This document shows positions 46,604 through 55,846 of a stretch of 64,000 nucleotides of DNA, piece by piece. How positions within the stretch are numbered: position 1 is the first letter of the stretch; every line of letters starts with the position of its first letter. Under the pieces are notes generated by a model, which saw only the letters and a list, made by a program, of their open reading frames with translations, made no database searches and was not told where the DNA came from. A program made the translations under genes and the position numbers. The stretch is from the NCBI GenBank assembly GCA_025356445.1, contig JANXSZ010000015.1, positions 62,001 to 126,000 of the forward strand, written 5' to 3'. Origin of the DNA: Betaproteobacteria bacterium (lineage in GTDB: Bacteria > Pseudomonadota > Gammaproteobacteria > Burkholderiales > Burkholderiaceae_C).

Positions 46604-47770
46604 ATGGCTACAGCACGCAGAACAGTATTGGCAACAGGTTTACGAACGGGTTTACTGGCCGGTTTAGGGCTTTGGGGCGCTGGAGCAGGCAGCGCCTTTG
46701 GACAATCCAAACTGCAGACTGGCCGCCGTATCGTGTTGGGTCAGTCGGTGCCCTTGACGGGGGCGGCCAGTGAGATTGGACTGGCCTTCACAGCGGGGGC
46801 CAAGCTCTATGTCGACGCGTTCAATGGCCGTCGGGTCAATCCGGGTTGGTATTACGAACTGCGCCAACTCGACGACGGCTACGAACCCGTGAAAGCTGCA
46901 GCCAATGCCAGAAAAATGTTGGCAGAAGGGGCCGATCTGTTGTTCGGTTTTGCAGGCACCGCCAGCAGTGATGCGGGTGCCGAGGTAGCCCGGCAAAACA
47001 AGGTGATTTTCTTTGGGCCATTTGCAGCCTCAGACACGCTGCGGGACGCGGCGCATACCAACGTCTTCCACGTACGCCCCAGCATGGCCGATGAAGCGTT
47101 CAAAATGGTACGCCATTGCGCCACACTGGGCCAGAACCGCATTGCCGTCGTGGCAGAAAATGACGCCATGGGTCGCGCGGGTCTGGCAGCGGTGGTTCAA
47201 GCCCTGATCGAACTCAAACTACCGCCGCTGGTGGTATCGGTCATGGTGCCGGTCAACAGCGACAAGGTAGACGCCGCAGTGGCTACTGTGGCATCCGCAC
47301 AGCCACAAGCCATCCTCCAGGTGTCGCTCTTCAATACGACGGCAGCGTTCATCCGCAAAATGCGCAAAACGGGTTACACGGGTGCCTTTCTTAATTTTTC
47401 AGTGGTCGGCATAGACCCGCTGTTCACCGCACTGGGGCGGGACATCGGTGGTGTGGTGGTGTCGCAGGTCGTGCCTCCGCCGCGCAGCTCAGCCACACCC
47501 ATTGTCAAAGAATACCTGGCTGCCCTCGAAAACTCTGACCAAACTCCATCTTACGAAAGCCTGGAAGGCTATATTGCCGCCAAAGCACTGAACGAGGCGG
47601 TACGCCGCGCAGGCAAAAACTGGGACACTGCCAGTCTGCAAAAAACAATGGCAAGCATGAACGACTACGACATCGGGGGCTTTCGCATCAACCTGCGCGC
47701 CGGGATGCGCGACTCGGTACGCGCCATCGACTTGGTGACCATCACACCCGAAGGCAAGGTGTTGCGCTAA
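46604..47770 (+). CDS. LivJ-type ABC substrate-binding protein
   Basis: The 388-residue periplasmic-binding protein of the branched-chain amino acid type has a signal peptide (ARRTVLATG..., cleavage near SAFG), the IVLGQSVPLTGAASEIGLAF start, and the FGFAGTASSDAGAEVARQNKV block. The ligand is unknown. No permease or ATPase genes are nearby. dinB begins 5 bp after its stop. Confidence 0.88.
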   Translation: MATARRTVLATGLRTGLLAGLGLWGAGAGSAFGQSKLQTGRRIVLGQSVPLTGAASEIGLAFTAGAKLYVDAFNGRRVNPGWYYELRQLDDGYEPVKAAANARKMLAEGADLLFGFAGTASSDAGAEVARQNKVIFFGPFAASDTLRDAAHTNVFHVRPSMADEAFKMVRHCATLGQNRIAVVAENDAMGRAGLAAVVQALIELKLPPLVVSVMVPVNSDKVDAAVATVASAQPQAILQVSLFNTTAAFIRKMRKTGYTGAFLNFSVVGIDPLFTALGRDIGGVVVSQVVPPPRSSATPIVKEYLAALENSDQTPSYESLEGYIAAKALNEAVRRAGKNWDTASLQKTMASMNDYDIGGFRINLRAGMRDSVRAIDLVTITPEGKVLR

Positions 47771-47775
47771 ACACT

Positions 47776-49008
47776 ATGCCAGGCCTGCTACCGCCCTTGC
47801 GCCGCATTGCCCACCTCGACATGGACGCCTTTTACGCGTCCGTCGAGCTGCTGCGCTACCCGCAACTCAAAGGCTTGCCCGTGGTGATTGGTGGCGGTCG
47901 CCGCCCGGCGGACGAAGTGCTGCAACTGCGCGGCGCGCTGCCAGTTGACCAGTTCCCCTTGCTGCAAGACTACGTGGGCCGGGGCGTCATCACCACCGCC
48001 ACCTACGCCGCACGGGTCTTTGGCATCGGCTCCGCCATGGGGTTGATGAAGGCCGCCAAGCTCTGCCCGCAAGCCATTCTGTTGCCCGTAGACTTTGACG
48101 AGTACCGCAAGTACTCGCGCCAGTTCAAAGCCATCGTCACCGACATCGCCCCGCTGATGGAAGACCGAGGTGTGGACGAGGTCTATATCGACTTCACCGA
48201 CGTGCCCGGCGGCCAGCGCGAAGGTGGACGCACGCTGGCCCGCCTCATCCAAAAAGCCATCTTCGACGCCACCGGCCTCACCTGCTCCATCGGTGTCGCA
48301 CCGAACAAACTCATCGCCAAAATGGCCAGCGAGTTCAACAAACCCCAAGGTATCGCCATCGTGCATGCGACGGACTTGCAAACCGCCATCTGGCCACTGG
48401 CCTGCCGAAAAATCAACGGCATCGGCCCCAAGGCGGAAGCAAAACTGAACGCACTGGACATCCACACCATTGGCGATCTGGCTACCTGTGAGCGGCAATG
48501 GCTGATCGCCCACTTTGGCAAAAGCACGGGCGCGTGGATGCACCACGCCGCCTGGGGACGTGACGAGCGTCCTGTCGTCACGGTGAGCGAACCCGTCTCC
48601 ATGAGCCGAGAAACCACCTTCGATCGGGACTTGCACGCGGTGCGCGACAAGGCCGAATTAGGCGCGATATTCACCGACCTGTGCACCAAGCTGGCGGGCG
48701 ACTTGCAGCGCAAAGGCTATGTTGGCAAAACCATAGGCATCAAGCTGAGGTTTGACGATTTCAAAAGCGTGACGCGCGATGCCACGCTGGCGCAAGCCAC
48801 TGCCGACGCCACCACCCTCCGCCGTACCGCAGGCCTGTGTTTGAAACGGGTGGATTTGTCCCGGAAGTTGCGGCTGCTGGGCGTGCGGGTGGGAACATTG
48901 TCCAAGCTGGGCACCAGCGAAAATTCATCACCAAACAGGCTATCCCTGCTTACTCAATCACCTTCTGAAGCTATAAATACAATAGCATTCAATGACCAAC
49001 TCTTCTGA
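47776..49008 (+). CDS. dinB: DNA polymerase IV (Y-family)
   Basis: The 410-residue translesion polymerase has HLDMDAFYASVELL, the catalytic DEVYIDFTD block (with Gly in place of the usual Ser before it), CSIGVAPNKLIAKMASEFNKPQG and the HhH KINGIGPKAEAKL. A 30-residue insertion follows the GLPVVIGGG strand (RRPADEVLQLRGALPV...). It copies past lesions with low fidelity. The last residues (INTIAFNDQLF) are encoded by a dispersed-repeat copy (48969-48989); the DQLF end could serve as a clamp-binding motif. The 3' end overlaps the next gene by 17 bp. Confidence 0.93.
   Translation: MPGLLPPLRRIAHLDMDAFYASVELLRYPQLKGLPVVIGGGRRPADEVLQLRGALPVDQFPLLQDYVGRGVITTATYAARVFGIGSAMGLMKAAKLCPQAILLPVDFDEYRKYSRQFKAIVTDIAPLMEDRGVDEVYIDFTDVPGGQREGGRTLARLIQKAIFDATGLTCSIGVAPNKLIAKMASEFNKPQGIAIVHATDLQTAIWPLACRKINGIGPKAEAKLNALDIHTIGDLATCERQWLIAHFGKSTGAWMHHAAWGRDERPVVTVSEPVSMSRETTFDRDLHAVRDKAELGAIFTDLCTKLAGDLQRKGYVGKTIGIKLRFDDFKSVTRDATLAQATADATTLRRTAGLCLKRVDLSRKLRLLGVRVGTLSKLGTSENSSPNRLSLLTQSPSEAINTIAFNDQLF
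48969..48989. repeat. Dispersed short repeat, copy in the 3' end of dinB
   Basis: AGCTATAAATACAATAGC and the next three bases encode the last helix-like residues of DinB and stop just before the start of the following gene. Confidence 0.45.
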
Positions 49009-50686
49009 CCCCTGTTGCCTGCAACGCCTTCGGAACACCGCTTTTGCAGCCCTGCTCTGTACGGCTGTGCTGCCCCTGCCCGTTTTCTCCGAAACCCTGC
49101 GCTTCGCTGCCCAGGGCGATATCGCCACGCTGGACCCGCACGCCAAGAACGACCGCTTCAACAACGCCATGGTGCAGCACCTGTACGAACCGCTGGCAAT
49201 GCGCGGGCCAGATTTGAAAGTCATCCCCGGTTTGGCGCTGACTTGGGTGCCTATACCTGCAAAAAACGGCACCAGCAACCTGTGGCGCGTCACCCTGCGC
49301 CCCGGGGTCACGTTCCACGAAGGCCAGCCCTTCACCGCTGACGATGTGGTGTTTTCCATCACCCGTGCCCAAAGCCCACAATCCCACCTGCAAAGCGCGG
49401 CCAGTGAGTTGGGCCGGGTGCGGCGCATCGACGCCACCACCGTGGAATTCGATACGCGCAAGCCCAACCCCCTGTTTGTCGAGACGCTGACGCTGATTCC
49501 CATCATGAGCCAAGCCTGGGCCAAAGCCCATGGCGCAGAGCTTCCTGGCAACCTCAGTGCAGCCCAAGAAACCTACGCCCACCGCCACGCCAACGGCACC
49601 GGCCCGCTGCGCAACGCTGTCTGGAAGCCCGATGTCAGCCTGACGATGGACGCCAACGCTGGCTGGTGGGCGCGTGCAAACGAGGGACGGGCCACTGGCG
49701 GCAGCCTAGGTAACGTCACCCAGGTGGTATTCCAGCCCATTCAAAGCGTAGCCACCCGCGTGGCGGCCCTCGCCACTGACGCGGTCGATCTGGTGGTGGA
49801 TTTGTCGCCCAACGACCGCGCCTATCTGGGCAGCAACAAGGCGATGAAGACCGTCAGCGGCATTGAGAATCGCATCATTTATTTCGGCTTCGACGTGAAA
49901 TCCCCTAAGTTGCGCCAAAGCACAACTGCTGACACCTTGCAAGATAACCCGCTGAAAAAACCCTGGGTACGCCAAGCGCTGTGGCAAGCCATCGACTACG
50001 CTACGCTGCAAAAACAAGTCCTCAAAGGCGAGCATCAACCAACTGGCGCGATGGTCACGCCCCTCACCACGGGCTACGCCCCTGCGCTGGACACCCTGCC
50101 CCGCTTCGACCCCGCCGCCGCCCGCGCCCAACTGGCCCAAGCGGGCTACCCCAATGGCTTCGCCCTAAACCTGAACTGCCCCAGCGACCGCCACCCGGTA
50201 GACGAGGTGCTGTGCAAAGCAGTTGCCAATTTTTGGAGCAAAGTGGGCGTCACCACCCGCCTGCGCTTGCAGCCCAAAACGCAGTACTTCGCAGAGTTGG
50301 AAAAAACCGGGGCTGATGCCTTCCTGATGGGCTGGGGAGGTGCCACCACTGACGCGATGTACAGCCTGAAGCCGCTGATGCACAGCGCAGCAAGCGGCGC
50401 GAGTGCATCAGCCGGCGTGGCCGGCCAATTCAACTACGGCGGCATTGCCGACCCGAGTTTGGACGCCTTGATTGACCAAGCAGAAACTGAACAAAACCCG
50501 ATTCTGCGCACATCCCTTATGCTGCAAGCGCTACAAAAAGTGAAGCAAGAGGCTTATGTGGTGCCGCTGTACCGGCAGGCGATCTTGTGGGGAATGCAGA
50601 CCCGCATCAGTGCCGCACCGCGTGCGGACAACCGGCTGGAGATTTTTCGGGTTCGGGTGCAACCTGACAAAATCGCTGCACCTTAA
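48992..50686 (+). CDS. Family 5 (dipeptide/oligopeptide-type) ABC substrate-binding protein
   Basis: This 564-residue binding protein has a signal peptide (to about SETLRFA) and the SBP family 5 signature: LRFAAQGDIATLDPH, YEPLAMR, LRPGVTFHEGQPFTADDVVFS, LTLIPIMS. Family members bind peptides, nickel or sugars. No permease is adjacent. Its ATG lies inside the end of dinB, suggesting co-transcription. Confidence 0.88.
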   Translation: MTNSSDPCCLQRLRNTAFAALLCTAVLPLPVFSETLRFAAQGDIATLDPHAKNDRFNNAMVQHLYEPLAMRGPDLKVIPGLALTWVPIPAKNGTSNLWRVTLRPGVTFHEGQPFTADDVVFSITRAQSPQSHLQSAASELGRVRRIDATTVEFDTRKPNPLFVETLTLIPIMSQAWAKAHGAELPGNLSAAQETYAHRHANGTGPLRNAVWKPDVSLTMDANAGWWARANEGRATGGSLGNVTQVVFQPIQSVATRVAALATDAVDLVVDLSPNDRAYLGSNKAMKTVSGIENRIIYFGFDVKSPKLRQSTTADTLQDNPLKKPWVRQALWQAIDYATLQKQVLKGEHQPTGAMVTPLTTGYAPALDTLPRFDPAAARAQLAQAGYPNGFALNLNCPSDRHPVDEVLCKAVANFWSKVGVTTRLRLQPKTQYFAELEKTGADAFLMGWGGATTDAMYSLKPLMHSAASGASASAGVAGQFNYGGIADPSLDALIDQAETEQNPILRTSLMLQALQKVKQEAYVVPLYRQAILWGMQTRISAAPRADNRLEIFRVRVQPDKIAAP

Positions 50687-50722
50687 TACACGGCACTGAC
50701 GTACCAGAATGAAAGACAACCT

Positions 50723-51991
50723 ATGGCATTGATCGAAGGCTTTCGCGTTCAAAACTACCGCGCACTGCGTGATGTCACGCTAGGCCGCCTGTCTTCATCA
50801 ACAGGCGGCTCACCACTGACACCTTTTACCGTGGTCATTGGTAAAAACGGCGTGGGTAAAAGCACTTTGTTTGATGCTTTCGGTTTCGTCGCAGACTGCT
50901 TGTCGCACGATGTGGAACAAGCTTGCGATATGAAGCAGCGCGGCGGGTACGAGCGACTGCGGTCGAGAGGCAGCAGCGATGCCATTCGGTTTGAAATTTA
51001 CTACCGAGAGGCCAAAGGTGAACGCCCTATGACCTATGAATTAGCGATTTCATTGGATTCAACGGGTCGCCCTTTTGTGGAGTCCGAAGTGCTCAAGCAA
51101 CGGCGTAAAGGTCAGAAACATGGTCGGCCTTACCCTTTTCTACGCCTCTTGCACGGCAAAGGCATGGTGTGGGCTGGGGAAGAAGCGGTTGAAGTGGAGG
51201 AGGTCGAAGACGAAGACGACGAAAGAGAAGAAAGCGTGGAAGAAAACCGCGCAAAAACCTCTGTTGAGCTGACCGACCTGCGGCAGTTGGGCATTGCCAC
51301 TTTGGGCACGCTCAAAGAACACCCTCGCATTAAGCGGTTTCGGGATTTTCTCAAAGGATGGTACCTGTCGTACTTTCACCCGGATGCGGCCCGTGGCTTG
51401 CCTTCAGCTGGGCCGCAGAAGCACTTGAATGTGCATGGCGACAACATCGGCAATGTGGTGCAGTTCATGGAGCAGCGAGAAAATTCCGCCCGGTTCAAGC
51501 TGATATTGAACCGCATTGCCGCCAAAATTCCGGGTGTTCAAAGCATTGACACCAAGGTAACGGATGACAAACGGGTGCTGCTGCGCTTTAACGATGGGGC
51601 TTTCAATGATCCCTTTTTTGCCCAACAAATGTCCGATGGAACACTCAAGGTGTTCGCCTATTTATTACTGATGGAAGACCCTGAGCCGCCACCGTTCATT
51701 TGCATTGAAGAACCTGAAAACGGGCTTTACCACAAGCTGCTGGAAACGCTGGCCCATGAATTCCGTGCCCACGCGAATGGACGGAAAAATGCACCCCAAA
51801 TTTTTGTGACCACGCACCAGCCTTATTTCGTAGATGCATTGGCTACCGATGAGGTGTGGATTTTGGAAAAGGGTACAGACGGCTATTCCCTGGTGCGTCG
51901 AGTTTCCGATATGGAAAGCGTCAAAAATTTTGTGGATGAAGGACTCCCACTGGGTGGGCTTTGGTACAGCAATTACCTGGACGCCAGCTAA
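50723..51991 (+). CDS. ABC/OLD-type AAA ATPase, first gene of a putative defence pair
   Basis: The 422-residue ATPase of the AAA_15/AAA_21 (predicted ATPase COG4637) type has Walker A G40-KNGVGKST48, a signature-like MSDGTLK (303-309), Walker B FICIEEPENG (325-334) and the switch histidine in TTHQPYFVDAL (H365). A coiled or insertion region holds a run of acidic residues (about 153-175). OLD, PARIS AriA and RecF-like ATPases share this layout. It is coupled to the TOPRIM-like gene, whose ATG is 2 bp after its stop. Base composition looks lower in GC than its neighbours, suggesting transfer. Confidence 0.85.
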   Translation: MALIEGFRVQNYRALRDVTLGRLSSSTGGSPLTPFTVVIGKNGVGKSTLFDAFGFVADCLSHDVEQACDMKQRGGYERLRSRGSSDAIRFEIYYREAKGERPMTYELAISLDSTGRPFVESEVLKQRRKGQKHGRPYPFLRLLHGKGMVWAGEEAVEVEEVEDEDDEREESVEENRAKTSVELTDLRQLGIATLGTLKEHPRIKRFRDFLKGWYLSYFHPDAARGLPSAGPQKHLNVHGDNIGNVVQFMEQRENSARFKLILNRIAAKIPGVQSIDTKVTDDKRVLLRFNDGAFNDPFFAQQMSDGTLKVFAYLLLMEDPEPPPFICIEEPENGLYHKLLETLAHEFRAHANGRKNAPQIFVTTHQPYFVDALATDEVWILEKGTDGYSLVRRVSDMESVKNFVDEGLPLGGLWYSNYLDAS

Positions 51992-51993
51992 AG

Positions 51994-52638
51994 ATGCACA
52001 TCGAATTTTTGGTGGAAGACAGCTCTGGAGAGCGGTTGCTGGCCCAGTTGGTGCCACAAATACTGGGTGAATACGGCTCACCACATACATGGCGGTTGAA
52101 AGCCTACAAAGGTATAGGGCGCATCCCGCAAGGCTTGTCCTCAAAGGGGGACCCCGCCAAGCGAATTTTGCTAGACCAGCTACCTCGCTTGCTTCAGGGC
52201 TACGGTAAAACACCCGGTATTGATGCTGTCGTAGTGGTTGTCGATACGGACAGCCGGGATTGCAAAGCATTTTTGCAAGAACTGAACGCGGTGGTAACGG
52301 CTTGCCGTCCTGCGCCGCGCACGCTGTTCAGATTGGCTGTTGAGGAAATGGAAGCATGGTATTTGGGCAACCGCGAGGGATTGCTGAAGGTCTACCCCCA
52401 CGCCAAACAGGATGTGCTTGACCGTTATGTGCAAGACAGTGTGTGCAACACTTGGGAAGTGCTGGCCGATGCGGTTTACCCAGGCGGCGCTACAGCCATC
52501 AAAAAAGCAGGTTGGCCATTGCCGGGAGAGATCAAGCACGAATGGGCGGAAAAGCTGGGGCCATTTATGCACATCGATAGCAACATGTCACCCAGTTTTG
52601 GGAAGTTTCGTGATGGTTTAAGGCGCTTAATCGCTTGA
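51994..52638 (+). CDS. TOPRIM/DUF4276-like protein, second gene of a putative defence pair
   Basis: The 214-residue protein shows a TOPRIM-type pattern: E8 and E13 in FLVEDSSGERLL, D84-T-D86 at the end of a hydrophobic strand (AVVVVVDTD), and an EEMEAWYLG block (117-125) typical of DUF4276 proteins. TOPRIM domains cut or rejoin nucleic acid with metal ions. Paired with an ABC ATPase this copies the logic of OLD nucleases, split over two chains. ATG 51994 chosen; an upstream start would overlap the ATPase. Function not established. Confidence 0.75.
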   Translation: MHIEFLVEDSSGERLLAQLVPQILGEYGSPHTWRLKAYKGIGRIPQGLSSKGDPAKRILLDQLPRLLQGYGKTPGIDAVVVVVDTDSRDCKAFLQELNAVVTACRPAPRTLFRLAVEEMEAWYLGNREGLLKVYPHAKQDVLDRYVQDSVCNTWEVLADAVYPGGATAIKKAGWPLPGEIKHEWAEKLGPFMHIDSNMSPSFGKFRDGLRRLIA

Positions 52639-52676
52639 GTATCCCCCGCAGCGTCACTAAACAAACAACAGCAGTG

Positions 52677-54155
52677 CTACTTCCGACGCTCCATTTTCGT
52701 ATCTTCATAGAAACGCGCCTTCACCGCAAACATGGCTTTGTCAGCTTCGTTGCTCAAGGCATCCACGTGCGTCGCTGTCAGCGCTGTGGCTATTCCAATC
52801 GCCAAACTGAGCTTGTGGCCGGTGTAGTACTGGTTGTTGATCTCCAGCATGGATTCAATGCGTTCCTTGAAACTCTGGGCAACACGTTCATCGCATCCAG
52901 GCAACAACGCAACAAATTCGTCGCCACCGACGCGTGAAACGCAATAAGGGGTGCCAGCAGCTGCACCGATGAGAACCTCTCCGAATCGGCGCAGCAAGCT
53001 GTCACCGGCCGCATGACCGTCCAGGTCATTGACGGCTTTCAACCCATTCAAATCCATAGCCAGGATACTGAGTGGCCATGGGCCTTTGCGTGCAATGCGG
53101 TTCAGTTCTTCGGTGTAAAAAGACCGGTTGTGCAGCTTGGTCAGTGAATCATGTTTGCCCAGGTATTCCAGATAAGCCTCTGCCTTTTTGCGTGCCGTAA
53201 TGTCGACCAATGACACCAAAACCAAGTCCCAGGAAGACTCGTGGCCGCTTAAAACGGAGAACTGCATGTGGATGTTGATCAGTGCCCCTGTCAAGGCGTA
53301 ATTCACCACCTCACGCATTTGCGTCGTGTTGCCATTCCATAAATCCAGTATCTGTTCCGCAAAAGAGTCATGCATCTCGTTGCGAAACACGACGTCCAAT
53401 TTGGACAGTAGTTCTTCCTTTGATCTCGCAGCGAACATCTGAAGGGTGTGCTGATTAACGTCCAGCACCTTGATTTTTTCAGCACATCGGCTAACGAAGT
53501 CGGGGTGAACACTCAGAAACACCCGAAAATCCTGAATACCCTGTGCACGCGCCTCATCCAGCAGGACCTTGACGCCACTGAAGTCTTCCACCCACAAAGA
53601 CACCGGTGAACAGTCAAACAGATTGCGGGCGTACTGCTCGCTTTCAATCAGCGTCTTTTGGGCCTGCACCTTCTCTGTCACGTCTTCCAGTGACACCATG
53701 ACACGATCCCAATGGGCCTCGTGCCCCTGGAGAACGCGGACATGGATTTGCACATCCATGCGTTGGCCGTTCAGAGCGTAATTCACCGACAAGTTGGAAA
53801 AGGCCAGGGTCCCAGACCAAAGATGAACCAATTCCGTCAGCATTTGCTCAAAAGTATCATCTCTGAAAACTTCATTCAGTCGACTGACCAGATCCTCTTG
53901 ATCCCTCGCCGCGAATACCTTGAGCGTTTGTTGATTGACCCGTAAAACCTTGAGGCAGCTGGAACATGTCGCCATCAGCGCGGGGAACTGTCGCAAGTGG
54001 GATTCAAGGTCCTTGATGCCTTGCGCCCGCCAAACCTTAAACAGCGCGTTCAATTCGCTGTAGTCTTCAAGCCACAGTGAGATAGGGGCCGAATCGAACA
54101 TCAACTCAAAATCAGTCCCAGTGGTTGGCAAGTTATCAGCAGATGGCATAGTCAT
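52677..54155 (-). CDS. PAS-PAS-GGDEF diguanylate cyclase with duplicated sensor
   Basis: From ATG 54155 about 492 residues; a GTG at 54203 directly after the cytochrome gene is an alternative. Two tandem copies of a PAS unit of about 150 residues are present: F-D-S-A-P-I-S-L-W-L-E-D-Y versus F-D-C-S-P-V-S-L-W-V-E-D-F, with RVNQQTLKVFAA versus DVNQHTLQMFAA. The GGDEF domain that follows has an intact RVGGDEF motif and no RxxD inhibitory site. It should make cyclic di-GMP in response to an unknown signal. No membrane segment. Confidence 0.88.
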   Translation of the reverse strand: MTMPSADNLPTTGTDFELMFDSAPISLWLEDYSELNALFKVWRAQGIKDLESHLRQFPALMATCSSCLKVLRVNQQTLKVFAARDQEDLVSRLNEVFRDDTFEQMLTELVHLWSGTLAFSNLSVNYALNGQRMDVQIHVRVLQGHEAHWDRVMVSLEDVTEKVQAQKTLIESEQYARNLFDCSPVSLWVEDFSGVKVLLDEARAQGIQDFRVFLSVHPDFVSRCAEKIKVLDVNQHTLQMFAARSKEELLSKLDVVFRNEMHDSFAEQILDLWNGNTTQMREVVNYALTGALINIHMQFSVLSGHESSWDLVLVSLVDITARKKAEAYLEYLGKHDSLTKLHNRSFYTEELNRIARKGPWPLSILAMDLNGLKAVNDLDGHAAGDSLLRRFGEVLIGAAAGTPYCVSRVGGDEFVALLPGCDERVAQSFKERIESMLEINNQYYTGHKLSLAIGIATALTATHVDALSNEADKAMFAVKARFYEDTKMERRK

Positions 54156-54203
54156 ATTCAGGGAGTCCAACGGTAGTTCCAACCATTGTGGCACTTTGAA
54201 CAC

Positions 54204-54620
54204 TCACCGCAGCGTCGCCAAATAAGCCACCACATCCGCTCTCTGACCCGCATCGCTCAGGCTGAAATCCATCACCTGCCCAGGGATGAGTTTTTCGGGA
54301 TCGGTCAGCCACAGCAGGAGGGTTTCACGGCTCCAGATGACGGGGCTGCGCTTCAAGGCGTTGGAATACACATACCCCGGCTCGCTACCCGCTTTGCGCC
54401 CCAGTACACCCCAGTGGCGCGGGCCAGTGCGGTGGTCATGGGGGTTATGGCAGTCGGCACACTGGGTTTGGTAGACGGCTTGGCCCCGCAACACGGCAGC
54501 GGCATCTTGGCCCCGCAAAGCCGGGTCTGCACTGCTTGTGGGCAACAGCTGTGTCAGCACAAAAGCACTCACGCCAATGAACGCCAAGACCAAACATGCT
54601 TTGGCAACCCGATGCCGCAT
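54204..54620 (-). CDS. Membrane-anchored or periplasmic class I cytochrome c
   Basis: From ATG 54620, 138 residues: an N-terminal signal or anchor helix (ACLVLAFIGVSAFVLTQLL), the haem motif C54-A-D-C57-H, GPRHWGVLGRKAG after it, and a likely axial methionine in GQVMDFSLSD. This pattern is that of cytochrome c2/c-550-like carriers. A GTG at 54632 is an alternative start. It lies directly before the PAS-GGDEF gene on the same strand. Confidence 0.85.
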   Translation of the reverse strand: MRHRVAKACLVLAFIGVSAFVLTQLLPTSSADPALRGQDAAAVLRGQAVYQTQCADCHNPHDHRTGPRHWGVLGRKAGSEPGYVYSNALKRSPVIWSRETLLLWLTDPEKLIPGQVMDFSLSDAGQRADVVAYLATLR

Positions 54621-54875
54621 TTTAAACCGCACTGTGGTTGACCCTGTAGGCTAAGGTACGGTGGGAAGAAAGAACAGGCGAATCGGTGCGCATGAAAACT
54701 CCTGTGGTTTACGGGAAATTACTGAGAAATTGCCGAAGCAACAGTGGTACTACGCACTAGCTCACAGTAACGGATTCACTTTGCCCCCCAATTTCAAGGG
54801 GAATTACCTTCAGGCGAATCTTCCGGCACACTTGGTGCGTACCCCTTTAACGGCCCTATCCAATGGAGAACCTCG

Positions 54876-55814
54876 ATGCCTCAGAAACAACGCCATGCTT
54901 TATGGGCTGCAAGCACTTTGTTTGCCCTGGCTAGCCCCTTAACTACATTCGCAGATACAGGCAAACTGCTGCTGACCGGCGGCGTCAGCAGCATTGACGG
55001 CGCAGCCGGTGGCGGCCTGACGCCCTGGGCGGTTATCGGCTCTAACGCCACGGATGGGGAAATCGGGGCCACTGCGCACCTCACCCGTACCGTGGTGAAA
55101 GACTATGCCCTGACCACCTATGGCGCGGCGGTAGGCTACAAAAACAAGGTGGAGTTGTCCATCGCCACACAAGACTTTGACGCGGGCCCGACCTCGGCGC
55201 TGGCAGCGTTTGGCGTGACGCCGGGCACGCACCTGAAAATGGACATTTTCGGCGCCAAGTTCAAACTGGCCGGTAATGCTGTGCTCGACAGTGACACTCT
55301 GATGCCGCAAATCGCCGTGGGTGTGGAATACAAACGCCTGCGCGCAGGCACCATGGGGCCGGTGATTGAGGCACTGGGCGGCAAACTGAGCGGCACGGAT
55401 GTCTACCTCAGCGCGACCAAGCTGTTCTTGGACCAAGGCATTCTGGTGAACGGCACGCTGCGCGCCACCAAGGCGAACCAAAACGGCTTGCTGGGCTTTG
55501 GCGGCGCGTTGGGGGAAGACAAGTACAAGCTGATGCCTGAAATTTCAATGGCTTACCTGCTCAGCAAAAATATCGCCATCGGTGCGGAATACCGATTCAA
55601 ACCGAACAACCTGGAAAAAGTGGGTAACAGCGTGTTTGGGGCCAATTCGGGAGCCTTGCGGGAAGACGATTGGAAAGATATTTTCATCGCCTACGCCCCC
55701 ACCAAAAATGTCTCGCTGACTCTGGCCTATGTCGATTTAGGCCGTATCGCCCCCGCCTTGGTAGCTAACCGCAAACAAACCGGCGTTTACCTGTCAGCAC
55801 AGGTAGCGTATTGA
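54876..55814 (+). CDS. DUF3034 outer-membrane-like protein
   Basis: The 312-residue protein has a signal peptide (cleavage near TTFA-DTG), then alternating beta-strand sequence ending in an aromatic-terminal strand (VYLSAQVAY), as in outer-membrane barrels. It matches DUF3034. GGAGA lies just before the ATG. The 243 bp upstream hold the promoter but nothing distinctive. First of three closely spaced genes with the haemoglobin and cupredoxin. Confidence 0.8.
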   Translation: MPQKQRHALWAASTLFALASPLTTFADTGKLLLTGGVSSIDGAAGGGLTPWAVIGSNATDGEIGATAHLTRTVVKDYALTTYGAAVGYKNKVELSIATQDFDAGPTSALAAFGVTPGTHLKMDIFGAKFKLAGNAVLDSDTLMPQIAVGVEYKRLRAGTMGPVIEALGGKLSGTDVYLSATKLFLDQGILVNGTLRATKANQNGLLGFGGALGEDKYKLMPEISMAYLLSKNIAIGAEYRFKPNNLEKVGNSVFGANSGALREDDWKDIFIAYAPTKNVSLTLAYVDLGRIAPALVANRKQTGVYLSAQVAY

Positions 55815-55846
55815 GATACTCCCCATCCAGACCCAGAGATTTCACC

